A DNA stretch of 7,917 nt from NCBI GenBank assembly GCA_012031955.1, contig JAAURZ010000092.1, positions 1-7,917 of the forward strand, written 5' to 3'. Source of the DNA: Bacteroidia bacterium (GTDB lineage Bacteria > Bacteroidota > Bacteroidia > Cytophagales > Cyclobacteriaceae). A program made the translations under genes and the position numbers. Under the pieces are notes generated by a model, which saw only the letters and a list, made by a program, of their open reading frames with translations, had not been told where the DNA came from and did no database searches. Positions 1-7,244 of the stretch are shown piece after piece; position 1 is the stretch's first letter, and each line of letters starts with the position of its first letter.

Positions 1-942
1 GTTGATGGTGAAGAGCATGCTCATGGTAGGCTCGTCGATGGCGATCGACTTGAGTGCTTCAGGTTTTTCCACGTCGGCCACTGTGTCGCCGATTTCGAAA
101 CCCTCAAGTCCGACAAGTGCGCATATTTCGCCGGAGGAAACCAATTCCACCTTTTGCTTTTCAAACCCTTCGAACACATACAGGTCTTTAATGCGCGTTT
201 TCACGATAGTGGTGCCGTCGCGCTTCACGAGTGCCACCGGCTGCCCTGTTTGAGCGCGCCACGTTGAATGCGCCCGATGGCAACGCGACCGATGTACGAA
301 GAATATTCCAATGAGGTGATGAGCATCTGCGGTGTGCCTTCGGCCGCCTTTGGCGCCGGTATGTATTCGATGATGCCATCAAGCAGCGGTGTAATGTCGG
401 TTGATGGATTTTCCAGTCGGTGCCCATCCATCCATTTTTGCCGAGCCGTAGAACGTCGGAAAGTCCAGTTGTTCTTCCGTTGCATCGAGGGCAAACATGA
501 GGTCGAATACCTGTTCGTGCACCTCGTCGGGCGTACAGTTCTTTTTGTCCACCTTATTAATTACTACGATCGGCTTCAGGCCAAGTTGCAGGGCTTTCTG
601 TAATACAAACCGGGTCTGGGGCATGGGGCCTTCGAAGGCATCGACCAGCAGGAGGCAGCCGTCGGCCATGTTGAGTACGCGTTCCACCTCGCCCCCGAAG
701 TCGCTGTGACCGGGGGTATCTATCACGTTTATTTTATAGTCTTTGTAATGAACCGATACGTTTTTGGCCAGGATGGTGATGCCTCGCTCTCGCTCCAGTT
801 CGTTGCTGTCCATGATCAATTCTCCGGGTTTCTCATGGTCTTTAAAGAGTTTTCCGGCCAAAAGTAATTTGTCTACCAATGTGGTTTTGCCGTGGTCGAC
901 GTGCGCGATGATCGCGATATTCCTGATTTTTTCTACTTGCAT
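1..942 (-). CDS. typA: TypA/BipA ribosome-associated translational GTPase, N-terminal half, partial, frameshifted in the data
   Basis: TypA/BipA is a translation-factor GTPase that binds the 70S ribosome and helps 50S assembly and growth under stress or cold. The visible product starts [20 protein letters not shown]. GTPase motifs are in order: G1 HVDHGKT (residues 14-20), switch I ending RERGITI (51-57), DTPGH (75-79), NKVD (129-132) and SAK (167-169). Domain II follows and the gene leaves the window after about 315 of the usual ~600 residues. The frame breaks three times. One base is missing from T5 at 435-439, one from T4 at 409-412, and one from C3 at 244-246 (plus-strand letters). Restoring them gives the continuous family sequence [20 protein letters not shown] and later [16 protein letters not shown] therefore read the breaks as sequencing errors, not gene decay. 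The ATG at 942 has no strong Shine-Dalgarno sequence; an exact TAnnTTTG element lies about 50 bp upstream. Identity is very secure. Confidence 0.95.
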
Positions 943-990
943 AACGCTGCAACCGGGCTTAGCCGGCTATCTTATTTCCGTTTAAGGCGG

Positions 991-998
991 CAAAGATA
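991..998 (-). promoter_or_regulatory. Bacteroidota -7 element upstream of typA
   Basis: The minus strand reads TATCTTTG, an exact match to the Bacteroidota primary-sigma -7 consensus TAnnTTTG. It would start transcription near 984, giving a leader of about 40 nt before the typA ATG at 942. No clear -33 TTTG is present at the expected spacing, so the call rests on the -7 box and its position. Confidence 0.55.
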
Positions 999-1196
999 GG
1001 AATAAATACTGTTGTGTGGCTGTCGGGCGCGTTCAGTATGTTGCCGGCCTTCATTAATTGTTTTTCGGGGTCTCACGGACGGTTGCAATTAATTTGATGC
1101 CGGGGCGGTATTTCGGTGGCTATTTCGATAAATTAATTTCGCCATTTTAAACCTTACAACTGTTCAACCATCTAACGCACCAAATTTTAATACTAT

Positions 1197-1592
1197 ATGA
1201 AACTCACAGGGATCACTTTTCTTTTTCTGATGTTGACGATGGCCATAGGAACCAGTTCGATGGCGCAGGCCAAATGGGAGCGGCTCGGCACGCGGGTTGT
1301 CAATTACGGGCTCGACCGCGACATAATTCCGGTCACTTACCGCGACGGGGCCTTCACGGCGATACAAATTGAGGTGAAGGGTGGCGCTGTGAACATGCAT
1401 AAATGCGTGATCCATTTTGAGAATGGCGGCAAGCAGGAGGTGGAACTCCGTCACAATTTCCGGCGCGGCAGCGACTCGCGGGTAATTGACCTGGTGGGCA
1501 ATAAGCGCTTCATTGAGAAAATAGAATTCTGGTACGATACCAAAAACCTGGCCCGGCGCCGGGCGGTCGTTACCGTATTCGGCCGCAAATAG
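1197..1592 (+). CDS. Small secreted protein of unknown function (possibly DUF2541-like)
   Basis: This gene encodes 131 residues. The N-terminus is a classic Sec signal peptide: MKL, a hydrophobic stretch to about residue 20, and a likely signal peptidase I site after AQA near residue 25. The mature protein of about 106 residues is predicted to be mostly beta strand. It contains a GG-N-HKCVIHFENGG segment and a conserved-looking block, SRVIDLVGNKRFIEKIEFWY, so it is probably a compact beta-sandwich in the periplasm or at the cell surface. I have seen similar proteins in Bacteroidota, where they are usually left as hypothetical. A relation to DUF2541 (E. coli YaaI) is only a guess from the fold pattern. 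The single cysteine (in HKC) excludes an intramolecular disulfide. The gene is complete and stands alone. Its TAG directly abuts the stop of the convergent methyltransferase. The 254 bp upstream, shared with divergent typA, shows no convincing promoter on this strand; TAATTTG at 1090-1096 is a weak candidate. Confidence 0.85.
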   Translation: MKLTGITFLFLMLTMAIGTSSMAQAKWERLGTRVVNYGLDRDIIPVTYRDGAFTAIQIEVKGGAVNMHKCVIHFENGGKQEVELRHNFRRGSDSRVIDLVGNKRFIEKIEFWYDTKNLARRRAVVTVFGRK

Positions 1593-2482
1593 CTAGCGGG
1601 CAAACCGCACAAATGTGCCCATCGGCAGGTCGCGGCCGGTACCTGATTTGAGGAAGAACTCGCCGTACTCGGTGTCAGCGCCGGGAAAGTGCGCCATCAC
1701 CACGTTGTTGCCCACAACAGCCGAAAGCCCGACGGCGTACATGCTGAGGATAGAAAAACCACGTGGTTCCAGCAACTGTGCTGCCTGGCCCACCAGTTCG
1801 TCGAGTTTTTCCTGCAAGGTCCATTTTCTCCCTCGGGTCCGCGACCGTATGGGGGCGGGTCCATGATTATGCCGTGGTAAGTATTGCCGCGCTTCACTTC
1901 GCGCCTTACAAACTTGAGGGCGTCTTCATACACCCAGCGGATGTCTGCAAGTCCGTTCAATTGCATGTTCTGGTTTGCCCAGTTGAGCCCGGGTCGCGAC
2001 GCATCTACATGCGTAACCAGGGCGCCCGCATGGCGCGCCACCACAGAAGCCGCGCCGGTGTAGGCAAACAGATTTAGTACCCTGGGTTGCTGCGCGGGAA
2101 GTGCCTTGAGTGTGTCGTAAACAAAATTCCAGTTGTTGCCCTGCTCGGGAAACACGCCTACATGGCCAAAGCCTGTGAGCGCGAGCCGCAGTTTAAGGTC
2201 GAGGTCTTTATATTGATACTGCACATTCCAGCTTTCATTCTTGTCCATGCGCGCCGACCATCCGCCCTTCACGTCGTCGGTAAAGCGGAATTTGTCTTTC
2301 TGTTCGCGGTCGAACCTGCCGGTGGCCCTCGCCTTCCACTCCTTGTCGCTCTGTACCTTGGGCCAGATGGCCTGGGGCTCGGGGCGAATAAGCACGATCT
2401 TCCCGAATCGCTCCAGCTTCTCGAATGCACCGGAGTCGATAAGTTCATAGTCTTTCCACGAAGAAGGATGCAGCAGTTTCAT
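1593..2482 (-). CDS. Class I SAM-dependent methyltransferase (RlmI-like catalytic domain), one frameshift
   Basis: This is a Rossmann-fold methyltransferase that transfers a methyl group from S-adenosylmethionine, probably to rRNA. Numbered from the ATG at 2482, residues 1-130 form a lead domain and the SAM-binding part follows. Motif I is VLNLFAYTGAASVVA (135-149), the acidic post-I motif is HVDAS (158-162), and the catalytic loop is DPPPYGRGP (208-216). The frame breaks once, where T4 at 1824-1827 (plus strand) should be T5. The corrected reading GPEGEKWTLQEKLDELV joins the two halves into about 296 residues. A longer in-frame extension to 2605 exists, but I prefer 2482 because an exact promoter element (2563-2570) lies inside that extension. 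The family resembles RlmI (23S rRNA m5C1962) in the catalytic core. However, it is shorter than E. coli RlmI, shows no evident PUA domain, and contains no cysteine at all after correction. Base specificity is therefore unknown. It converges with the secreted-protein gene with zero bases between stop codons. Confidence 0.88.
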
Positions 2483-2562
2483 CTCAATTTTATTTTCTGG
2501 AATGGCCGGCTGACTATCAAATCGCCGGTCTGAACAATTTTTGTACGTCCATTTTATGTCAC

Positions 2563-2570
2563 CAAAGATA
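2563..2570 (-). promoter_or_regulatory. Bacteroidota -7 element for the SAM methyltransferase
   Basis: The minus strand reads TATCTTTG, an exact TAnnTTTG box identical to the one ahead of typA. Initiation would fall near 2556, leaving a leader of about 75 nt before the ATG at 2482. No good -33 TTTG is seen at standard spacing. This box is the main reason for rejecting the upstream start at 2605. Confidence 0.5.
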
Positions 2571-2620
2571 AAGGCAATGGTGTAACTTGCTCGTTGACGC
2601 GCCAAACTTTAGCGCATCAA

Positions 2621-2652
2621 TTTGGCTGAAAGGTCGCAATGACAGTAATTTG
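2621..2652 (+). promoter_or_regulatory. Possible promoter of the SpoU methyltransferase gene
   Basis: TTTG at 2621-2624 is followed after 21 bp by TAATTTG at 2646-2652, which is one base short of the TAnnTTTG consensus. If real, transcription would start at or next to the ATG at 2660, giving a leaderless or nearly leaderless message. The spacing is right but the -7 box is imperfect, so confidence is low. Confidence 0.3.
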
Positions 2653-2653
2653 A

Positions 2654-3458
2654 ATGCCGATGCATCACATTATTACAAGTGCCGCGAATCCGAAGATCAA
2701 GCAACTGCTTGGGTACCAGAAAGCGCGCGATCGTCGCGAAGATGATGTGTTTGTAATTGAGGGGCTTAAAGAGCTGGGTCTGGCCATAGCGGCAGGGTAC
2801 GAACTCCGGACATTGTTCTTTTGTCCCGATATTACGCCTGCAGAAGAAGCCGCGCACCTGGTGCCAAGGCAGGACTTGCTCATTCCGGTTCAGCGCGCCG
2901 TGTTCGACAAGGTTGCCTACCGCGAGAGCACCGGGGGCATCATCGCGGTGGCTGCACAACGTCGCCATTCGCTGGCCGATCTCAGCGTGGGCGCAAACCC
3001 GCTGCTCATTATAATAGAGTCGGTTGAAAAACCGGGCAACCTGGGGGCCATTCTGCGTACGGCCGATGCCGCCGGGGCTGACGGACTGATCATCTGCGAC
3101 CCGCACACGGATTTTTACAATCCCAACGTAATACGCGCAAGCGTCGGGTGTGTTTTCACCGTGCCTGTAGCGTCGTGTAGCACCAACGAAGCGCTGGCGT
3201 GGCTGCGGAAACATAAAATAGCAGTTTACTGCACCTCCCTTGATGCGGCCAGCCTATCATGAAGTCGACTATACCGGGCCGTGCGGCATCGTGATGGGAA
3301 CGGAGGCCACCGGTCTCACACACGCCTGGACTGAAAACAGTTGACGCAAATGTGATCATCCCCATGCAGGGAAAGTCGATTCCATGAATGTTTCAACGGC
3401 CACAGCCGTCGTGGTATTCGAAGCCCGGCGACAACGTGGCTTCGGGAAAGACCACTGA
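2654..3458 (+). CDS. SpoU/TrmH-family RNA 2'-O-ribose methyltransferase, three indels
   Basis: SPOUT-class enzymes bind SAM in a trefoil-knot domain and methylate the 2'-OH of tRNA or rRNA nucleotides; RlmB, TrmH and TsnR-type enzymes are relatives. The N-terminal substrate-binding part (about residues 1-100) begins HHIITSAANPKIKQLLGYQK and contains FVIEGLKEL. Motif 1 is EKPGNLGAILRTADAAG (125-141), with the conserved Asn129 and Arg135, followed by NPNVIRASVG (156-165). Motif 2 (GIVMGTEATGL) and motif 3 (IIPMQGK then DSMNVSTATAVVVFE) lie in shifted frames. The frame changes near 3251-3254 (one extra or two missing bases), near 3339-3343 (same direction), and at 3375/3376 (one G missing). Following the motifs across these points gives about 267 residues, the normal length, ending RQRGFGKDH with TGA at 3456-3458. 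ATG 2660 is as plausible a start as 2654. The exact RNA target cannot be told from sequence. Confidence 0.9.
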
Positions 3459-3533
3459 TGTAAAACGTGGTTCGAAATAAAATAGCCGCAGTATCGTTTT
3501 TAGGGACCCCCTCGTTTGAAATTGCAATTTTGT

Positions 3534-3565
3534 TATGATTTAGACAGCCCTAAGCCTTAACTTTA
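3534..3565 (+). promoter_or_regulatory. Candidate Bacteroidota promoter for the PAS histidine kinase
   Basis: TATG at 3534-3537 (consensus -33 TTTG) is followed after exactly 20 bp by TAACTTTA at 3558-3565 (consensus TAnnTTTG). That is one mismatch in each box. The predicted start near 3572 would leave about a 25 nt leader before the ATG at 3598. This is the best match in the 139 bp gap behind the SpoU gene, which otherwise holds nothing I recognise. Confidence 0.35.
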
Positions 3566-3597
3566 GAAGGTTCGGAGCCTCATCCAATCCGCCATAC

Positions 3598-5928
3598 ATG
3601 GATAAATTCCAGTCGAACAAGTCATTCGTTCAGGAAGACAAGTTTCTGAACGCGCTGGCAGAAGCCTATCGGCTTCAGGAAGCTATTATCAGCGCGACAG
3701 AGCTTGCGATCGTCTCCACGGGACCTAGCGGCATTATCACCAGTTTCAACCGCGCGGCCGAGCAGTTGCTTGGCTACGATGCCGACAGCGTAATAGGCAA
3801 GGCGTCCCTTACAATCTTTCACGATCTGAACGAACTCATTCAGCGGTCGGAGCAGCTTACGCATGAATTGGGCATAACGGTGGCACCCAACTTTGACGCC
3901 CTCATTGCCACAGTGAAAAAAAACCAGGCTGCCGACCGTCGCGAATGGACTTATGTGCGAAAAGACGGCACCGGCTTCCCCGTGGTTGTGTCTCTCACCA
4001 CGCTGACCGACGAACAAGGCAAACTGCTCGGCTATGCGGCTATCGCGACCGACATCTCGGTGCAGCGACGCGATCAGCGCATCATTCAGGATTCGGAAGC
4101 CAATTTGCAGGCATTGGTCACAGCCCTTGACGAGGCGGTATTCGTGATCGACGCCGACGGCGTATACCTCAACGTGTGGGCGCGAAACAGCAAGAACCTG
4201 CCGTTGCCTTCGTCCGAAATGACAGGCAAATCCATTGCGTCCATTTTCGGTGAGGAGGTAGACAGGCCATTCAAGGAGATGCGGCACAAGGTGCTGAGCA
4301 CGGGCGAGCCTCAAACACTTGAGTACAAATCGCCCATGGCCAACGACCCTCGTTGGTTTGTGGTAAAGTACTCTCTCATTCGCAACAGGAACGGCGACTC
4401 GTTGAACCGCATCTCGGCGTCGGTACGTGACATAACCGACCGAAAGCTGACCGAGTTCTCACTTCGCGAGAGCGAACAGAAATTCAGGCTGCTGGCCGAA
4501 AATATTCCTGGTGTAGTTTACCTGTGCAGCAACGATGACAATTACTCGATGCTGTTTCTCAACGACAAGGTGGAAGAAGTGACGGGATATTCCAAAGACG
4601 AATTCCTGAGAGGCAAAGTGCATTTCCCGATGTTGTATGCGCCTGACGACGCGGAGGAGATCACAAGAATCGTGGACAAGGCGCTGGCGAGCCGCACCAG
4701 CTTCGAATTAATGTACCGCATCAAACATAAATCGGGCGAGTGGCGGTGGATTGAAGAGCACGGCATCGGTGTGTATTTTGAAGATCAGCTTATCATGATC
4801 GAAGGATACCTGAGCGATGTGACGTCGAAGAAGTTTGCCGAAGACAGGCTCCGGCAGATGTCGGACGAACATTCGCGGGTATTCAACTATACGCTTACGC
4901 TCAATGCTGTGGCGGACTTCGACGGATACTTCCGGAAAGTGAACCCGATGTGGGAGCGTCAGCTCGGCTGGACAGCCGAAGAGATCACTTCGAAACCTTT
5001 CATCGAGTTTGTGCACCCCGAGGATCGTGAGGTCACGCAAAAAGTAGCACGCGACGTGGTGGAAGGCGTGGAGGTATTCAATTTTGAAAATCGCTACCTA
5101 TGCAAAGACGGTACTTACCGGTGGCTGCTTTGGACGTCGTACGGCGACAAGAACCAGCAACTGGTGTATGCGTCGGCCATCGACATTACCGAGCGCAAAC
5201 GTGCCGAAAGCGAACTCGTATATTCGAAGAAGAACCTCGAATCAATTGCCCTGAAACTTCAGGAGCAAAACCAGCAACTTGATGAGTTCGCTCACATTAT
5301 TTCGCACAACCTGCGGTCGCCGGTGGCAAACATACAATCGCTCATTTCATTTATCAACGAGAAGAGCAGTCGCGAGGACTACGAACTTATATTCGACAAG
5401 CTGAAGAATGTATCAAAAAATCTGGGTGAGACCATGAACGAACTCATGGACACACTGCGCATGAAGAAAAGTTCTCATCACGACAAGGTGGAATTGCGCT
5501 TCAAGGATGTGCTCGACAAGGTAGTGCAATCGCTGGAGGGCGACCTTATCAAATCGGGCGCCACCGTCACGTTCGACTTCAACGCGGCGCCCAAGATCAG
5601 CTACTCCAAAACATACCTGGAAAGCATCTTCCAAAACCTGCTAAGCAACGCCCTCAAATACAGCCACCCCGAACGCAAACCGGCCGTGCATTTCGAAACA
5701 AAGGTGCACAAAGACCGCGTTGAGTTGCACGTGTCTGACAACGGTCAGGGTATTGACATGGAAAAGCACGGCGACAAACTCTTTGGGCTGCACAAGACCT
5801 TTCATGATCATAAGGAGGCGAGAGGCGTAGGCCTTTTTCTCACGAGGACCCAGGTTGAAACACTGGGCGGTTCCATCAGCGCCATCAGCGCGGTAGGCAA
5901 GGGAACTACGTTTATTATTAAATTTTGA
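3598..5928 (+). CDS. Soluble four-PAS sensor histidine kinase without receiver domain
   Basis: This 776-residue kinase reads in one open frame. Four PAS/PAC modules are arranged in tandem, each ending in a D-I/V-S/T motif: roughly residues 25-155 (ends ATDIS), 165-281 (ends RDITDRK), 293-412 (ends SDVTSKK) and 425-535 (ends IDITERKR). Modules 3 and 4 have the PAS_3-type W-R-W/Y-R-W-L signature. A coiled linker (about 536-565) leads to the H-box SHNLRSPVANI with the phospho-acceptor His570. The ATPase domain shows N-box NLLSNALKYS (680-689), G1 DNGQGID (714-720), F-box LFGLHKTF, and G2 RGVGLFLTR (742-750). There is no signal peptide or membrane helix, so it should sense a cytosolic cue or partner. 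What the PAS domains bind is unknown; no heme or flavin signature residue is evident. No response regulator follows, and the LuxR-type gene at 7332-7760 lacks a receiver domain, so the phosphotransfer partner is elsewhere. It is one of the few multi-kilobase reading frames here free of indels. Confidence 0.95.
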   Translation: MDKFQSNKSFVQEDKFLNALAEAYRLQEAIISATELAIVSTGPSGIITSFNRAAEQLLGYDADSVIGKASLTIFHDLNELIQRSEQLTHELGITVAPNFDALIATVKKNQAADRREWTYVRKDGTGFPVVVSLTTLTDEQGKLLGYAAIATDISVQRRDQRIIQDSEANLQALVTALDEAVFVIDADGVYLNVWARNSKNLPLPSSEMTGKSIASIFGEEVDRPFKEMRHKVLSTGEPQTLEYKSPMANDPRWFVVKYSLIRNRNGDSLNRISASVRDITDRKLTEFSLRESEQKFRLLAENIPGVVYLCSNDDNYSMLFLNDKVEEVTGYSKDEFLRGKVHFPMLYAPDDAEEITRIVDKALASRTSFELMYRIKHKSGEWRWIEEHGIGVYFEDQLIMIEGYLSDVTSKKFAEDRLRQMSDEHSRVFNYTLTLNAVADFDGYFRKVNPMWERQLGWTAEEITSKPFIEFVHPEDREVTQKVARDVVEGVEVFNFENRYLCKDGTYRWLLWTSYGDKNQQLVYASAIDITERKRAESELVYSKKNLESIALKLQEQNQQLDEFAHIISHNLRSPVANIQSLISFINEKSSREDYELIFDKLKNVSKNLGETMNELMDTLRMKKSSHHDKVELRFKDVLDKVVQSLEGDLIKSGATVTFDFNAAPKISYSKTYLESIFQNLLSNALKYSHPERKPAVHFETKVHKDRVELHVSDNGQGIDMEKHGDKLFGLHKTFHDHKEARGVGLFLTRTQVETLGGSISAISAVGKGTTFIIKF

Positions 5929-5936
5929 GAAGGGCT

Positions 5937-5958
5937 CTCCCCCAATCGACGGGGGGAG
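5937..5958 (+). terminator. GC-rich hairpin after the histidine kinase stop
   Basis: CTCCCCC at 5937-5943 pairs with GGGGGAG at 5952-5958, giving a 7 bp, almost all-GC stem with an 8-base loop. It begins 9 bases after the kinase stop. It is very stable but lacks a following T-tract (GTAAAA follows), so it may be an mRNA-protecting hairpin and not a classic intrinsic terminator. Confidence 0.4.
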
Positions 5959-5960
5959 GT

Positions 5961-6020
5961 AAAAGGGTCTTCCAAATCCTAACCTAAACCTTATGATGAA
6001 AGAACCGGTTGACCCTTTTT
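5961..6020 (+). terminator. Second inverted repeat ending in a T-run, possible terminator
   Basis: AAAAGGGTC at 5961-5969 is exactly complementary to GACCCTTTT at 6011-6019, and five Ts (6016-6020) end the structure. The loop is long (41 bases), which is unusual for an intrinsic terminator. Together with the preceding GC hairpin, it could end the kinase transcript. Confidence 0.3.
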
Positions 6021-6234
6021 GATTAGAAACGCTTGCGATACTAACGCAATTACAATACCAGTCGTTTTGTCTGTCCTTTCCTTTTTCTTAAAAAAACCAT
6101 TCATTGATGTAAGCGGTAGTTTTGATGTGCCAGTGATTGATTTTCTCGTCGAAAGAATTTCATCCCTTGTTCATTACTGCAAACAAAGTGTCCATTTGCG
6201 ATCATTTAGCCGGCCACAACGTTGCGCAACGCGC

Positions 6235-6639
6235 TCACCCACCGCCAAAACCATCGTCGATCGGTTCCCACAACTCGATCTTGTTGCCATCGGGATCCAT
6301 AACCCAACCGAACTTGCCATACTCGAACGACTCCATCTCTCCCACCACGGTAACTCCCTCCTCCTTTAGCACGGCAAGCAGTTCTTCGAGATTTTCGACG
6401 CGGTAGTTTATCATGAATGGTTTTTCACTCGGCGCAAAATACCCGGTGTCGTCGGCAAATGGGCTCCACTCCGTTCGCGCGAGGGTGCCGGCATCCCTGT
6501 TTTCCGGGTCGAGCCAACGAAACGTCGCCCCGTATGGGTGAGTCTCAAGTCCTAAATGTTTGCCATACCAGGCTTTAATTTTTTCCGGATCCGAGGCTTT
6601 GAAAAACACACCTCCTATTCCTGTTACTCTTTTCTTCAT
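6235..6639 (-). CDS. VOC superfamily (glyoxalase/bleomycin-resistance fold) protein
   Basis: This 134-residue protein has the paired beta-alpha-beta-beta-beta modules of the vicinal oxygen chelate fold. Module 1 starts TGIGGVFFKASDPEKIKAWY and includes KHLGLE, and module 2 starts FMINYRVENLEELLAVLKEEGV. The strand FGWVMDPDGNKIELWEP near the C-terminus is the best-known VOC signature. VOC members include glyoxalase I, extradiol dioxygenases, epimerases and antibiotic-binding proteins, so the family does not fix a substrate. The usual first-strand His (HxxxxVxD) is replaced by Gly/Phe, and no His begins module 2. Only the C-terminal Glu of IELWEP is in a canonical ligand place, so metal binding is doubtful. 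I chose the ATG at 6639; an in-frame TTG at 6660 is less likely. It is the last gene of the minus-strand group, 63 bp after DUF4199. Confidence 0.9.
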   Translation of the reverse strand: MKKRVTGIGGVFFKASDPEKIKAWYGKHLGLETHPYGATFRWLDPENRDAGTLARTEWSPFADDTGYFAPSEKPFMINYRVENLEELLAVLKEEGVTVVGEMESFEYGKFGWVMDPDGNKIELWEPIDDGFGGG

Positions 6640-6702
6640 ATGATAGTAGTTTATGTTCAATCGACAGATGGAATTTGTCGGGCTTTGTCAGGTTGCTGAA
6701 AC

Positions 6703-7232
6703 TTAAGCTGGCAAGACTTCCTTTCTTCTCAAGACGGCGGCGCTGATGAGGCTGATGAGCAGACCTACCGGCAGAATTTCCATGTAGGTAATGGCCAGGC
6801 GGAAGAGCGCGTTGTTTACATATAGGTCGCGCATGTCTTCCATTTTCTTCACCTTGGCGTCAACCTCCGGCTGTGGCAATCCGCTGTCGCGAATGTCGGT
6901 TACGGTTTGAGAATAGTACTGCTCTGCAAACCGCTGGTCGGTAGCGTTGAAATATATTTCCCAGGCTACCACATAAAACGTTGAGGCCAGCAGCGCAATG
7001 AGCAACCCGACGAGGAAACCCTTGCCGAAAGTAATGGCGCCCTCCTGGTGATTGTCGCGGTAGGATTTGATTCCGAAAAAAGATCGTCGACAAGGCAATG
7101 ATCATGACACGAGCCGGCGATTTCGCCGCTGGCCAGGTCGGGGTACCGGGAAAGGATCGACACGTTGACAAGCATGAGGCCGGCGACGATCAACCCGCCG
7201 ATGCTGCCGAATGTAAGTATGATTCGTTTCAT
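6703..7232 (-). CDS. DUF4199 four-helix membrane protein, two indels
   Basis: The product of about 175 residues has an N-terminal helix IILTFGSIGGLIVAGLMLVN (residues 4-23) and a second helix around MIIALSTIFF. Next come the family hallmark GIKSYRDNHQ, a third helix GFLVGLLIALLASTFYVVAW, and a charged helical loop (QRFAEQYYSQ... VKKMEDMRDLY). A final helix, MEILPVGLLISLISAAVL, ends in RRKE. This matches DUF4199, a Bacteroidota inner-membrane family of unknown function. The frame changes twice. Near 7103-7110 (after SGEIAG), one base is extra or two are missing. At A6 7076-7081 (plus strand), A5 would restore TIFFGIKSYR. Both shifts go in the same direction, so the raw sequence has three partial frames. 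ATG 7232 is well supported by the family-like start MKRIILTFG. It follows the LuxR-type gene by 99 bp and precedes the VOC gene by 63 bp, probably in one operon. Confidence 0.88.
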
Positions 7233-7244
7233 AGATGTTGTGTT

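Larger units (their letters stand above)
5929..6234. other. Non-coding convergent gap with hairpins; no supported gene
   Basis: This 306 bp stretch lies between the 3' ends of the kinase and the VOC gene, and it is visibly richer in A and T than the genes around it. It holds two inverted repeats just after the kinase (annotated separately), a 9-codon open frame MMKEPVDPF at 5993-6022, and a perfect 12 bp palindrome CGTTGCGCAACG at 6220-6231. The palindrome sits three bases beyond the VOC stop. The longer open frame on the plus strand from 6019 has no protein-like pattern and overlaps the VOC gene, so I do not call it. Confidence 0.6.

Noticed and set aside
1..942. typA as a genuine pseudogene or programmed frameshift gene
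   Set aside because: Three separate one-base losses in short homopolymers, with family sequence fully preserved on both sides, fit read error. No slippery-site plus structure arrangement is needed, and other genes in the window show the same fault.
2483..2605. N-terminal extension of the SAM methyltransferase to an upstream start at 2605
   Set aside because: The extra 41 residues do not look like the family N-terminus, and an exact promoter -7 box lies inside the segment.
3622..4314. 230-codon open frame on the minus strand inside the kinase gene
   Set aside because: It lies fully antisense to well-recognised PAS domains and shows no protein-family pattern; it is a by-product of the codon usage of the kinase gene.
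6019..6369. 116-codon plus-strand open frame after the kinase
   Set aside because: It begins in AT-rich non-coding sequence, shows no recognisable motif, and its second half is antisense to the conserved VOC gene.
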